Shown here piece by piece: positions 1-11,592 of a stretch of DNA of 53,488 nucleotides (the stretch's first letter is position 1; the number at the start of each line of letters is the position of its first letter). Below the pieces are notes generated by a model that saw nothing but the letters and a program-made list of their open reading frames with translations, did no database searches and was not told the origin of the DNA. The translations under genes and the position numbers were made by a program. Origin of the DNA: Cylindrobasidium torrendii FP15055 ss-10 (Eukaryota; Basidiomycota; Agaricomycetes; Agaricales; Physalacriaceae); contig KN880596.1 in assembly GCA_000934385.1 (NCBI GenBank), forward strand, positions 1-53,488. The letters run 5' to 3'.

Positions 1-12
1 GTAGTGTATTGG

Positions 13-120
13 TATTAGGTGGCTAAGAAAGCTATGCTTCTAGGCCAGTTTCAGTAAGGCTGAGGGTTCGATTCTGGGTATTGTTCTAGTGTTTTGATCT
101 AAACTCATGTCACCCTACTG
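13..120 (+). repeat. Possible tRNA-derived SINE head (pol III A/B-box-like)
   Basis: A B-box-like element (ggttcgattct, 65-75) lies 45 nt downstream of an A-box-like start (tggctaag, from 20). That is close to the spacing of the two internal promoter boxes in a tRNA. The flanks do not fold as an acceptor stem, so this is not an intact tRNA gene. A tRNA-derived SINE head, here inside what may be an intron that ends at 377, is the best reading. The A box matches only in its first half. No second copy was noticed in the window, so the call is tentative and the 3' limit is arbitrary. Confidence 0.25.
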
Positions 121-377
121 GAACCTGTGTGCCATGGGTGCCATGGAATCTTTGGTTTTTTTGCCACAAACTATAGTGACTTTTGTAGTCCTAGACTGGC
201 ACAGGTTTTTGGTATAACTTGACCTTTCCCTCCAGTTAACCTGGGTGACTTGGGTGACCGGGGGCACCCTAAGTGCACTATGGAACTCAAGTTAGCAAGG
301 GCGGCCTGAGTTGGGGATTGAGGGAGCCTTAAACTTGAGGAAGCATAAGTTAACTTAGGCTAGGTACCTGATTGCAG

Positions 378-877
378 ATGATGGACCCCGAGTGGGCGAT
401 GAGTGGATGGGCCGAACTCGCGAAGACGCCGGTCTACAGGACGCTGAAAAAACTCCAAGCAGAGGGCCTCACGGTCACGTTCAAAGGTACGATCTCTTCA
501 CTCGTCGTATATGCTAGGCTGACCGTGCTCCAGCAAGCATCTAGACAGCAAGAGTTATTTAGTATTTATTGGGTTTCTGTGTATGGATTTGTTTTGTTGC
601 ATTTTCGATGTTGTATATCAAGGGAGACCTATCTGTTTTTGTCTTACACACTAGCTCACGTTCGTAATATACCTACCATGTTGTTAATGAAAGCGACGAG
701 GCTGCGTCGGCCTTCACGTCGAGGATCAATCATTATGCGTGGGATCAAATATGGGACGTTCGATTCAAGCTGATAGATGGTGCTACAAGGGAAACGCTAT
801 TAACTGTCAACAAAACTCGAGTCTGTAGTCTGTACGATATGGCCCTAATGGGCGAAATGGGTGGTAATACAACGTAG
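378..877 (+). pseudogene. Unidentified exon-like fragments
   Basis: After a good acceptor (gattgcag, ending at 377) there is an open, protein-like exon at 378-486. It begins MMDPEW, contains TPVYRTLKKLQ, and ends at a gtacga donor. A second protein-like stretch runs in another frame from about 668 to a TAG at 875-877 and includes INHYAWDQIWDVRF. No acceptor joins the two with a consistent phase: the only nearby tag (652-654) leads into a stop at 665-667. This may be the 3' end of a real gene whose start lies outside the window, or a decayed gene. I do not recognise the family. It converges on the arrestin-like gene. Confidence 0.2.
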
Positions 878-947
878 GGAGGCATAGGCGCGGAAATAGT
901 CGAAGGAGAATGAGTCGTGTCAGTGTAGTATGTCAGAAGGTCAACAA

Positions 948-2602
948 TCATATCTTCGGAGACGCTGGCATCTCGTCGACAGGTTGCGCCGTATACAGAG
1001 GAAGTGGTGTGGGATCGATCTTGCGATCCCCATTCGAGTGGAACAGCTGGGAGTAGGCGGGGAGCGCAGAGCATGCTGGTGCATCAAGATGTTCACTGCG
1101 AAGCGCGACGACGATGGGCGGGCCAGTAACCGGCGGCGGCGGCGGGATGCTGGCGAACTTGATAGGCACGTTGAACGACAGTATCTCGTGGATTCTGCCG
1201 TGCTGGGGGTCATCATAGCATATTGACAACATCAGGCGGATTTCGTGCCGGATGGTGAGCATGGGAGAAGTCGAGGTGCTGCGTAGGACGGGCATTCCCA
1301 TGTAATCCGAGTCTTCGTCATCCTTCGACACTTTGGGTGTCTTGCAGACCGGGATAGTGGATTCGACGGTGTACCAAGCTGGGTTTTCCGCCCCACTGTC
1401 GTCCTTGAAGATATGACAGTCTCCTTCGAGCTTGTATTCCCCGCATACGTTCGTGTGGAGAAGTGAAAACTCGCGTAGATGACTCGCTTGCTTTTCCGGC
1501 GGGGTATAGAATCCTTCGTACATGAAGCCAAGCTTGTGGGAGCGCGTGAGCGGAACATGAGGCGGCTGTTGCGAGTCCGGGGGTAGACTCAGGCGGCGGC
1601 GGCTCTCGGGAGTTGGTTGAGATCTGAGAAAAACACGTCAATTGTCATGTTGAGCATCGGTGACCAGTTGCATACCTTGACCGCTCTCGCTGCGCTAGGT
1701 CGATAGAGAAACCTGTGAGTTCCAAACGCTGACACTCCTCTGTGCTAAGCCCACGGCTTCGTAGGCGCATTGAGAAGGTCGCCCCATTCGCTGCTGTGTC
1801 CACAAACTCGGGAACGGACGCCATTACTTGAATCTTGGTGAGAATGCCCTCCGGAATGTGCGGTCGATTCTTGTCCACTGCGGTCGCATACTTCGAGTTG
1901 ACGAGGTAAAGCGCCTGAGGGATTTCTGATGTATCCAGATGGTGCGAGTCGACGAAGCGGTTGATGACAATAGGAAGAGACGCATGAAGGGTCTTCGTGC
2001 GCACCCGGAAAGGTGCACAGATCGTCGAGAGGGAGAAGATAGATGGTGCGACAGAGTAGTCCTCGAGGGGCATGAAGTGAGCCTCAGCCGAGAGAGCGTA
2101 TGATGTACCAATTCCAGATGCGCCGTACTGTGTGGTTGCGGGAAGCCAGCCTGGTACAGGTATACTGTAGGTCACGTTCCATACGCCTGAACAATTACAT
2201 GTGTCAGACACATAATTCAGAATTGTGGCTGAAGACGTACATGTCGTGTCCTCTTGACCGTCGTTGGTGATCTCGACAGGTTCTTCGGGTGCAACGTCTT
2301 CCTTCACCGTACATAAACGAAACCCAGAATATCCGAAGCTCGGTGTAATGACCTCGGTCTGGCCGTCGAAGGTCAGCGTTAAGGAGTGTAGCAGGTAAGC
2401 CGTCGTCCGGCTGTGCTCGAACAACGAAAATGACGGGCGCAGTGTTATTGAGACGTGTCCCGACAGCGAGTATGCCGAGCTGCATAGGTTATTAGTCAAT
2501 CATGAAAAAAGAGGCGGCCTGACGGTGAGCGCACCTAGAGTCCGGTTCTCCATACATGTCTATGGATGGCGCATGTGGAATGATCTCTATCGATAGCGAC
2601 AT
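948..2602 (-). CDS. Arrestin-like (alpha-arrestin type) protein
   Basis: Model: complement(948..1623, 1676..2186, 2241..2479, 2535..2602), 497 aa, with all phases agreeing. The start MSLSIEII (2602) is the first ATG that joins the second exon. The N-terminal half has the beta-strand pattern of fungal arrestin-like proteins (SLSGHVSITLRPSFSLF, then TLTFDGQTEV and YSIPVPGWLPATTQYG). A second beta-rich half follows after residue about 260. The C-terminal tail carries two LPxY motifs, LPAY (about 460) and LPLY (about 480), the type bound by WW domains of Rsp5/Nedd4 ubiquitin ligases. By family knowledge it would act as an adaptor that directs ubiquitination of plasma-membrane transporters. It is divergent from nothing nearby; BRX1 lies upstream on the same strand. 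The family call is good, but the cargo is unknown. Confidence 0.82.
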
Positions 2603-3177
2603 GGAGGGCGGGAAAACAGTGGTGAGAGGGAGAGGAAGAGAGTAGATGTAATACAAAAGACCGAAATTATATGAGGACGTCAGCGTCGTGAAAAATATTA
2701 TTGTGGGCTGAAAGAAGCGAACAAAAAGCAATTTCCAAGTGCAAGGTCCACCCTCAGTATAAGTACGGGTGGCCATGTTGCAACCCGTCTCCCCATCACC
2801 GGGGAAACGCCCATTTTGTCATCTAGCTTGTTTGAAACATTCCCCTTTTCGGCGGGGACAAACTAAGACCCCTTTTGAGAACAATGACTTGGGACTTTCT
2901 TTTGAACGATAGCCCTAGGAGCAGGAGAAAGGACCGAAAAAGGGTAGTAGAAGAAGTGACCTGGAATCTCCATTAGGAGTTTGTACAGGGCAAGTCCAGG
3001 TATGGTAGTTGCTTTCATATTCCCAAAAATGGACCTTAGAGCATGCAGCCTGCGGTGACAGGTTAACAAGACAACGGACGTCTGTCGTGAGAAAATGCAA
3101 TGCATTTACATGATGGACCAGGTGAAAGCAGGTCCCGGTATCGGAATGAAATGAGCACTCCGCTCAAACGTACAACT
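2603..3177. other. Intergenic, arrestin promoter side
   Basis: This 575-nt gap separates the start of the arrestin-like gene from the stop of BRX1, both on the minus strand. It must contain the arrestin promoter and the BRX1 3' end. Short open frames here do not resemble proteins. I see no repeat or RNA gene. Confidence 0.6.
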
Positions 3178-4270
3178 TTATGCAAATACTTTGGATACCG
3201 CAAGCTCATCCTCATCCAGCTTGTGAAGTGCCTTCCTTTTGTTTGCTTCTTCTTGCGCGTCTTTCCTTGTGTTGTACTTGGACGACTTTTCGCGGCGAAC
3301 CAAGCTACGAACGGCCGCGGGAGAGACGAATTCTAAGGGAGACCGGTCAGTAGAGATCACGGCCAGACTTGAGGTGTGCCCACCAGGATTTGAGTACACA
3401 GTGGCACCGTTGAATGCGCCCTCAAAGATGCGGATGGGTGTCATCACGAACCGGGGGCCAATCTCAACGAGCGAAGTCTGCGGTGGACCGTTTGGCTGCA
3501 AGGGATCTTTTTCGAGAATCTGGGCAACTACTATTAGGATGCAGGGTGAGAGAGCACTGGGTAGCGCGCACCTGGAAGTTGCGGAACCATATCTTGCTGT
3601 CCAGGATCGAGAACGTAAGAATGTGGTCGATGAAAGGTTTTGCCTTCCGCGCGGTCGAAGGGACACCGAAAATCTGACTACATGAGAATGATGGAAAGCC
3701 AATGAATATGCAACTCACTTGGGTAAAGACTTCTTTTGTCAGCTTTCCCCACTCGGTCTCGTCAAAAGCACTGTCGAAGCTAAGTAGGCCGCGGCTACCC
3801 TTTAAGCAGTTGCCGGTCATCTTCAACTCGTCCATTGTGTGGATATTTTGAACATGGAGCTTGATGGAGGGGCCATTTGGAGTCTTGGCTGCCCACATGT
3901 AGAGATCCTCGTGTCTTCTTGCCTCCAGATAGACCGTGTTGTTGCAGTTGTTAAGGTCTGCAAGCTCGGGTAGGAGGTGAAGCTGAGACTTGGAATCCAG
4001 TTTGGAATCTGAACAGCCCATTAGGAAGCGGACACACAGTATCGCACAAAACACACCTTTCTTGACATGTGGTAACAACGCCTCCAGGTCATTCATGAAG
4101 TGTCGCATCCGGTGGGTGGTCCCGCGCGAGGAGAGTAATAGAACGCGCTGCTTGTTTTTCTTCACTTTGGGCCCTGCCTGCTCTGCCTCTCCATCGACAT
4201 CCATCGCATCTGCTTTGCGCTTTCCCTTGCGGTCCGCATTCGCTTTTTGTGCTTTTAAAACAGAGGCCAT
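3178..4270 (-). CDS. BRX1: Ribosome biogenesis protein BRX1 (Brix domain)
   Basis: Model: complement(3178..3519, 3572..3673, 3719..4008, 4057..4270), 315 aa. The start at MASVLKAQ (4270) gives a short basic N-terminus before the Brix domain, which begins near residue 42 (RVLLLSSRGTTHRMRHFM). Other family hallmarks are NNTVYLEARRHEDLYMW, HTMDELKMTGNCLKGSRG, KPFIDHILTFSILDSKIW and VEIGPRFVMTPIRIFEG. The tail is Lys/Arg-rich. BRX1 is a nucleolar factor of pre-60S assembly, needed for early 27S pre-rRNA processing. Length and domain order match the fungal family. It is divergently transcribed from the TLC-domain gene across about 307 nt, so the two probably share a promoter region. All introns are 45-52 nt with GT-AG borders. 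Confidence 0.95.
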
Positions 4271-4577
4271 CGTCGAAAGTGAGTAGGTCGCGAAAAAATG
4301 ATCGGCGGTGCTTACCATCACCAAGTGCTTCGAATCTTCGATCATCCAACTTTCCAAGTCGCGCGTCGCTCGACGCCAACTCGACGCGCAAATAATGCAT
4401 GTGTTAACCCAAAAATTGTCTGTCATTCCGCCTAGCCTGAGCACCGAGATCCCCTTGGAACAAGTCATCCGGTTTGACTGTTGCTGACCGGCCGAGCCGG
4501 GCCAGTGCGTAAACTATAAATGATTTTTTGGCACGCACGCGCGTTCGGCGAGCCCTTTTGCTTATACGGCCACCATC
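4271..4577. promoter_or_regulatory. Shared divergent promoter region, BRX1 / TLC gene
   Basis: 307 nt lie between two divergent start codons. A TATAAA occurs at 4515-4520 on the plus strand, 58 nt before the TLC-gene ATG. Its use as a TATA box is inference. No other recognised site was seen. Confidence 0.5.
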
Positions 4578-5800
4578 ATGGAAACCCTCAGCAATGCGGC
4601 ACTGGCCGTGGGTCTGGCGCGTCTACCGCCTTACCTTCCCGTTTTCGTCAATTCCTTTGCCGCGTTCACGGCTTTGCATCTTGTCGCCGCCCCATTGGGG
4701 AGCCGTTTACTTTTCCCAGATGTTTATGGGAAGATGAGCAAACGGCAAAGAAACAACTGGTACACTATGCTTGTGGGTTTATTCTGCAAATTACTCATTT
4801 TTGGGAAGGTGCATTCATGTTGTTTCAATGGCACATTGTATCGTAGTGCTGCCACTGGCTGTAGGCGCACTCTACATCCCAGAATTAGCCCAGGATAAGG
4901 CGTTCGGCTGGAGCGACGAAAAAATCGGAGTCGTCACTGCTATCTCTTGCGGGTCCGTGCTTGTCTCATGCGAGACAACCATCTAGACAGACTTTGGGTT
5001 AGGTACTTTCTGTGGGATACCCTCGACGCCATAATCAACTTCACGGACATCGGCTTCGTGTTTCATGGTGAGCTATGCATTTCTCCCCCTTATGTTGGCA
5101 ATCTCTGAGATTATTGCAGGCATTGCTTGTTTACTCATTTACGTTGGTTCATACGTGAGTTCAGTCCTCTACATACTGGGGCGCCTCCTCAAATGTGCCT
5201 CACAGAAACCTTTCCTTGCCTATTACGCTGCAAGATGTCTTCTTTGGGAAGCGTAAGTATCATCTAGGTCTGGGCTAATTCACTCTCATATTTGTCTAGG
5301 AGCACCTTCTTCCTAAATATTCACTGGTACGAGTCGCTGGAGCGTCCCACAAAGGTCCGTCCTGATGATACGCATGTAGGTTCCTCGACAAGACGAATCG
5401 TACTGGATCGTCACTGCAGCTCTTCAACGGCCTATGCCTATTGCTCACATTCTTTGTCGTCCGTATTGTGTATGGAGGATTATACGTTGTCAGTCCATGC
5501 ACCCCATCGTCGTGCGTATAAATGCTAACTGTTTTTGTTGGTAGTCGCCAAGCTTCGCACATACGATACTACACGCTCGCGGAGACATTCCTGCGCCCTA
5601 TTTGCTGATATACGGCGGAGGGAATATTTTGCTGAACGGTTTGAACATCTTTTGGTCGGTCATGTTGATAACGGGATATGACGACCAACACACTGACCCT
5701 CGGCATATGTAGGTTCTTCAAGATGATTCAATCCATACGCAGTCGCTTCCAGGAGAATGGAGTCGAGGCCACTACCAATGAGACAGTCAAGCTTAAATGA
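4578..5800 (+). CDS. TLC-domain multi-span membrane protein
   Basis: Model: join(4578..4759, 4809..4952, 5003..5067, 5120..5154, 5206..5252, 5300..5326, 5380..5488, 5545..5654, 5713..5800), 268 aa. There are nine exons and all junction phases close. The protein is strongly hydrophobic with about six or seven spans and carries TLC (TRAM/LAG1/CLN8) landmarks: NNWCIHVVSMAHCIVVLP, GYFLWDTLDAI, the HG pair after IGFVF, and STFFLNIHWFLDK. It resembles the TMEM56/YPR114W-type branch rather than the ceramide synthases, since the Lag1 motif is absent. Location is probably ER or Golgi membrane. The biochemical role of this branch is not established. Donor 2 is the weaker gtccgt. The last exon encodes a short polar tail. 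Confidence 0.88.
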
Positions 5801-6118
5801 ATGTGGGATTTCCGAGCTCACAGGAAAGTTATGTCGACCTCGAGCAGAGGCGCGACGACAGGTCTTGTAATGACTACTTACTGTATGTACGTTGAGTATA
5901 ATGAGGTTGTACATGTAGAATACACACATATGTGATTGACTGCAATAATGGCTTTCTATGGACCGGTATTTGACTTCCTTGATGTCGAATTCGCGCGAAA
6001 TGCACTATGCACCCAAAGGATTAAGTAGTGGCTTATGAGATGACATAGTCCTAGTAGTAGCTGACTTGAGAAGTGAAGTGCTACCGATCATCATGCAGCT
6101 CTGACTTACACCGTGAAC
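5801..6118. other. Intergenic, VPS54 promoter
   Basis: 318 nt between the TLC gene stop and the VPS54 start. It holds the 3' end of one gene and the promoter of the next. No ORF, repeat or RNA gene is convincing. Confidence 0.6.
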
Positions 6119-9100
6119 ATGTCGGCCTCGATTGCGTCCAGCGTGACTGGAACGCGACCCCCGACGCCCACAACTGCAGTTCCCGATGTTGTGCGCCCAT
6201 ACAGATTTCAGTGGGATCCTTCCAACCGACTACCTGGGCCAGAGAGTGTGACTTCGGATGGACGTGGCGTGGACGCGATCCCGCAGCTCGGAAACTTGAA
6301 TCTCAACTTCTCCTCAACCAATCTGTCATTAGGCTCAGTTCCAGAGGAATGGAGTAGCGCAAAACACGGTTTCAATGGTGTGTCCTAGTAGTATCATATA
6401 CAACGCTGCTAACAGTGCCAAGCCATATCGACTGTCCTCAATAACCCCCACAAGCCCCAGGACCCGCCAAAAGCACACCACCCACTGCCCAGTGTTCCGC
6501 CTGCCGAACTACCGCGCGTACGCCGCAAAGATTTCGACCCGTATCTGTCATCTATATCCGACGAATGGGCACGATTCGAGACTGCCCACCGCAACACCGA
6601 AGCAGGACCGTCTACTCCCCAGCACCTACCCCCGTTGGACTCTGTGCCTTCTGTGTTCTTCAGCACAGATTTCTCGCTGACTGATGCTGCTACATTCGCT
6701 GCTGTCACAGACAACGAGGATCCCACGTCCCTTGCGCACTCTCTCCCACTCATCGAAAAGCTTTCCCACTATGCAGACGTCGTTGAAACACATCTGACCC
6801 ACGAAATTTCGGAGAGGTCTTCCTCATTCTTTGCCGCGCTCCACAATCTCAATCACCTTCATGCCGAGTCAACACAATGTCTGACCCAAATCGCGAACTT
6901 ACGCGCTATGCTCGAGGATGTGGACGACAATGTGGCCAAGCGGGGCCTTCAGGTCGTACAACGAGAGACCAGAATACACGAGATACGGGAAGTCAGCGTC
7001 GCAGTCGAAAAGGTCAGCAGTGTCGTTGAGCTCTCCGCACGCGCACGCAGTTTGCCCTGGCATGAGGCCCTCGACGTTGTGGACCGCCTCGAGAAGTCGT
7101 GGAACCCGCCAGTTGGGGAGGCCGAAGCCGAAGGAAATGGGCTTTCCGTCCCACTGTCCGCGCTCGACGCGTTCTCTGTACTCCCCGACCACCTTCGTAC
7201 CCTCACCCTCGAAATTACCTCCTCCCTCTCAACGGAATTGTCTTCGGCACTCAAAACGGATCTTTTCTCCCGAATACGAGGCTCAGCCTCCGAAGATGCT
7301 CTCAAACGCACTTCTGAGCCTCTGGTGGCAGGATTGACACGAACGAAGGGCATACGTGAAGCTATACTTTCCTGGCGAGAAGTCGCCCTTTCCGAGATTA
7401 GCACTCTTGTTCCGGAGAATCTCAAGGAACTACCTCAGCCAGAATTCCTTGATGCACTACGAACAACGTTTGACACAATACTCAAGGCTCTCGACGCGCT
7501 GCATGTCCAAGGGATCGTCGTTGGGCAGGTGCTACAGGCAACACAATCCAATCAAGAAACCCTCCAAGACGATTTCACAGATCTAGTGGGCTCAGCCACC
7601 GAATTGGCGCATTCATCGCTTGCAAAGATCGTCTCTGCGCGCGCGGATAAACATATCGCATTGCCATTGCCCGAATTTGACGCGTTCTTCAGCGCAACAT
7701 GGTCTTTTGTCATCAGCTGTGAGGTTGCATGCAAGCGTATGGTCGTTAGCCTGCGGGCAGCTGCAGTTGCCCAAGGGAAGACTTGGTTGCAGGCGTTCCA
7801 CCAATCCCGACTGACACAAAGCGCCAAGCTTGTAGAGGACGAGCTCTGGAATCCCAAGGAGACTGCAGGAATAGTGCAGACTACCGTCGACCGCATAGTG
7901 GAGAGTGCGGTGCGGGATGTGAAGGAGGACCGACCAATGAAGCCTGCGGGCAAGATGTTGCAGATTGAGGAGCGCAACTACTTCACAGTGCATGCAACTT
8001 CAGACGTCCTTCTGCTGCTGGCGGATTATCTGATGGTCATCGTGAATCTGGATATGCTCATTACCGACACTATGTCGCGCGCGATTGAATTTCTCAAGGC
8101 ATTCAATTCACGGACGTGTCAAGTTGTGCTTGGTGCAGGAGCAATGCGAAGTGCTGGCTTGAAGAACATCACTGCAAAACATCTTGGTGCGTGCACTAGG
8201 GCGCCATTCGCAGGGTATTGATACATTCTGCAGCACTGGCGTCTCAGTCTCTCTCCATCATGATTAGCCTCATCCCATATGTGCGCGAAACCTTCCGTAG
8301 GCACCTCAGCGCGAAACAGGCCGTCATGCTCGTCGAGTTCGATAAACTCAAGCGGGACTATCAAGAGCACCAGAACGAAATTCACGCCAAGTTGGTGGCT
8401 ATCATGGGCGATCGTCTCTCAGCCCACATCAAGACCCTCAAGGTTGTGGACTGGAATTCGCCAAAGGCAGGTGTCAATGACTACATGGAGCTCCTCATGA
8501 AAGAGACGGTCACATTGAACAAAGTCTTGTCGAGGTATCTTGCGCCAGCTATCGTGCAGGTAGGCTCACCTCACCTCGCCTCATTTTTCAATTGCCTGAT
8601 ATTTGTAGGATGTCATGACCCAGGTCTTCGCTGCCATCAACCACCGCCTCTCTGGGGAATATGCGAAAATCGAATTACCCAGTTTGGAAGCTAAAGAGCG
8701 GTTACTGGCGGATGCGCGGTACCTGCGAGAGAGAATGACCGGCATGCAGGGGATGGGTGGGGCGTTGCAAATGCTGGAGACCGTCGTACAGGAGAAAAGC
8801 TATGTTGGGATGCCTTCTCGGCTGCGGGCGTCTTCACCTGTTCCTACCCCGCCGTCACCTCAGCGAAGTGCGACGCTGCCATCTTTACCGCACCAGCAGT
8901 CCCCTGCCGGGAACCAGGCGACCGTGCGTTCGACATCGACAAACTTGAGGTTGAAAGGCCTCTTGACGAGGGGGTTGACGTTGAATCGGGGGTCATCAGA
9001 AAAAGAGCTGCCGACGTCGTCGCCTATGGCCGTCGATGTGCAGGAGAAGGAAAAGGTGGATGAGGTGAAGGAGAAGGAGACGGAAAGTGGTGCGAATGGA

Positions 9101-9352
9101 TTCAGGCAGGTTGAGGAAACTCTGAGTATAGACCCGGACTTGAACGTGTCGGACATACAGCTTGGATCGTTTGAACCAACGCCAGTGCCGACGCCGCCTC
9201 CCCCAGAAGTTCAGGTAAATGGGTTCCGGGATGGGGGACAAGCTGAGTCGAAGACGAATGGTCTGTCATCACTAGCGACGGAGACCTTGGAATCCCTACC
9301 ACCACTACCACCACCTAGCCCGGGGGAGGAAGTTCAACCTACGTATGAGTAG
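6119..9352 (+). CDS. VPS54: GARP complex subunit Vps54
   Basis: Model: join(6119..6377, 6423..8186, 8234..8559, 8609..9352), 1030 aa. ATG 6119 is the first ATG of the open frame. The N-terminal 130 residues are polar and Pro-rich. A helical, coiled-coil-forming N-domain follows (around FFSTDFSLTDAATFAAV, HYADVVETHLTHEI, and LRAMLEDVDDNVAKRGLQVV). The conserved C-terminal Vps54 domain lies around residues 640-830 (LALASQSLSIMISLIPYVRE, KTLKVVDWN, YLAPAIVQDVMTQVF). The last 200 residues are low-complexity Ser/Pro/Glu. With Vps51-53, Vps54 forms the GARP tether, which captures endosome-derived vesicles at the trans-Golgi network. Length fits fungal members. Confidence in identity is high. The exact acceptor of intron 1 (gccaag) is chosen by phase and by the continuity of AISTVLNNPHKPQ. 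Confidence 0.92.
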
Positions 9353-9659
9353 ATTTTCTGATTATGGTATTTTACTGGCCTATCATTATTGTATACGGAC
9401 GGAATGCATCTGGTCGAGGGATGAGTGAAAGTGAACCTCTTGTGACCTTGGTGCTTCTAATCTGAAGAGGAGCTGCTATCGAAATGGGGAGCAGGCTTAT
9501 ATGAGCATTCATGCATCCAGCTCTCTAACTTCCAGGCGAAACTGGCTGGTAAACGGGTTATACTACCGAAGTGGCGCATCAGATCGGAGTCCGGGTTGGT
9601 GCTTCGGGACTTTTGCTCTTTCTGCCATAACCTCGCACCTAGCTCGACGACGACGAGAC
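9353..9659. other. Intergenic
   Basis: 307 nt between VPS54 and the mitoribosomal gene. It presumably holds a polyadenylation region and a promoter. No other feature was recognised. Confidence 0.6.
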
Positions 9660-10548
9660 ATGCAATCCGCGCAAAAATTCGTGCGCTCAGTAAAGCTTGA
9701 CGGGCTTCTCGAGCGCCTGCAGGCTACACCCAAACTCCAGCTCAAGAATGTCAAGGCGTTGAATGTTTCGTACGCGTTCCGGAATGACCACTTTGGTGCT
9801 CGGTGCGTTCGCTTCAAATAATATCCTGTCCTTCGTTGTGCGGTGCGCAGAGACATCGACCGCCGGGCCCAAACACGACGGAGGCAGGCAGAAACCAAGA
9901 GAATGCGCTGACAGTGGTCTCCTTGTAGGCATTTCACGAAGGAGTTTCTACCGCGCATCGCGTACGCGAACCCTGGGGTGCAGATAAATGTTGAGAAGAT
10001 GCGGAAGGAGCCCCAGGACAAGTGGAAGCCATCCATTGAGGTCGTTTATGGTGCGTCTTCTACATTTATTCACAGGCTACTACCTTCCCTTTTTATGATA
10101 CGCACGGACTGGCTCGTAGCGTACCTTTCAATACCTTCCATTATTCGATAAATTCCGTTGGCTAAATACTAATCTGTCTGCAGAGGATTCCACTAGCCAG
10201 GTCCTTTCTCTCCATGAAAAGTGGTCTACAGCTATTGCCAAGGACCTGTTAGACGCGGCGGGAACGGACGCGTGGAAACGATACAAGTCATCCTCTCAGG
10301 CCAACGGACGACCCGTATTCCCTGGGGAGGAAGGCGAAACTTCTGGAGAGAGCTCGACAACCCCGGACAGCTTACCAACGTTGGCGCAATTCAAGGCATC
10401 ACCAGAGGGCCAGCAGGCAATTGAACGCGCAAAGATTGCTGCCCAAAAGGACATGGATAGGCGTATGAAGCGATCACAGTTCCTCCGGAAGAAAGCTGGG
10501 ATAGAAGAGGAGCCTAAGAAGAGGAAGAACCAGAGAATGACTATCTAG
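9660..10548 (+). CDS. Mitochondrial ribosomal protein, L51/S25/CI-B8 domain
   Basis: Model: join(9660..9802, 9929..10050, 10184..10548), 209 aa. The first 100 residues form the thioredoxin-like L51/S25/CI-B8 domain: LQLKNVKALNVSYAF, then GARHFTKEFLPRIAYANPGV and KPSIEVVYED. The C-terminal extension is basic and ends KKRKNQRMTI. The family includes mS25 and mL61-type mitoribosomal subunits and a complex I subunit. The basic tail and length favour a mitoribosomal protein over the complex I B8 subunit. The introns (126 and 133 nt) are longer than the local norm. A mitochondrial location is inferred. Which of the paralogous subunits it is cannot be settled by eye. Confidence 0.8.
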
Positions 10549-10808
10549 ATTACATGCACACTCTAATATCCCTTTCTTCCCCGTGAAGGACCCAGTTATG
10601 TAGGCATGCACGTCGCCTCGCCGTGCTCAATTCACATCTGGATACATCGCCTCAATTTTGTGTCTGAAGCATGACAGAATCTCTGCGGTGCGGCGGACAA
10701 AACCCTTGGGTAAACTAGATAGCAGGAATACAGTAACATGCAAAAGTATAGAGGAAATGGAATGTTGTATCTCATAAATGACTTGAATAGAAATGTCCAG
10801 CAGCGCGA

Positions 10809-11398
10809 TCAGGATGTGTGGCTAGTGTGGTTGATACAATCCAAACAAGCTGTGGTGTCACTGCAAATACCAAGTCATCAGCATAACCCGTCAAGAATGT
10901 GTTGTGTAAGACGCACTCATGTATATTTTCCACACAACAGTTTCGACACATGATGCGCCCACAGCCTGCTTCCCACTCATCTGCGCTATCCTTCGTCTTC
11001 TCGTCCTCGGTTATTTCGCTCTCCACCTTCTTCCGTTTGCTGAGCGTCCCAGTCCCAGTCCCCTTTGCATTTTGAGAATGTAGAGAGAGTGCCGCGCGCC
11101 CCGGTGTTTGAACGGGAGGGCCATCAATCCCGACGCCCGTACATCGACGGGAACAGACAACGCAGGTCGAATTGCCGCATCTAGAAGAATTCCAGGTTTC
11201 GTACGGTCATAATCGTTGTCAAACGCACCGAGAGCAGATAACAGGACACCAAGTTCGCGTATTTAGTGAGCGCTGACACGAGACGCATGCACTTGACGCG
11301 GAGGGTTTTTGTGCCGCGAGATTTTCGATAGACATGGCCATCGCCGACGATGTCCGGCTCAGCGAGTTCGAGGATATCCGTCGTCGTTTGTAGGTCAT
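10809..11398 (-). CDS. Small Cys-rich protein, probable zinc-binding, unclassified
   Basis: Model: complement(10809..10860, 10917..11180, 11229..11398), 161 aa. Both introns (48 and 56 nt) have clean borders and agreeing phases. The start MTYKRR is the first ATG in frame, though a further 5' exon cannot be excluded. The sequence has two Cys clusters. The first runs from residue about 38 to 70 (CVSC, then WCPVICSRCGNSTCVVCSRRC). The second is near the C-terminus (CGRIMCRNCCVEN, then TACLDC). The spacer is polar and low in complexity. The CxxC pairs suggest two or three structural zinc sites, perhaps with a RING/B-box-like topology, but no standard signature fits. I cannot assign a function. 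Confidence 0.7.
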
Positions 11399-11592
11399 AA
11401 TGGTGGTGTGGCTGTAGTGGTGATGGTCTACCTGAAGGCCGGACTTCGCAGCCGAACCTTATAGCGATCACGCGAAGGATGCCGCCGGCGATGTGACAAT
11501 GGTCTGCCAACTCTTATTTAAGTTTAACCTGAAGTTTAAGGCTTTGTTTTCGAATTTTATGACCCTAGTATTGGTGCAAAATAATCTACCAT

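Noticed and set aside
1..90. An intact tRNA gene at the left edge
   Set aside because: The acceptor stem does not pair and the anticodon arm cannot be formed, although the B-box-like string is good.
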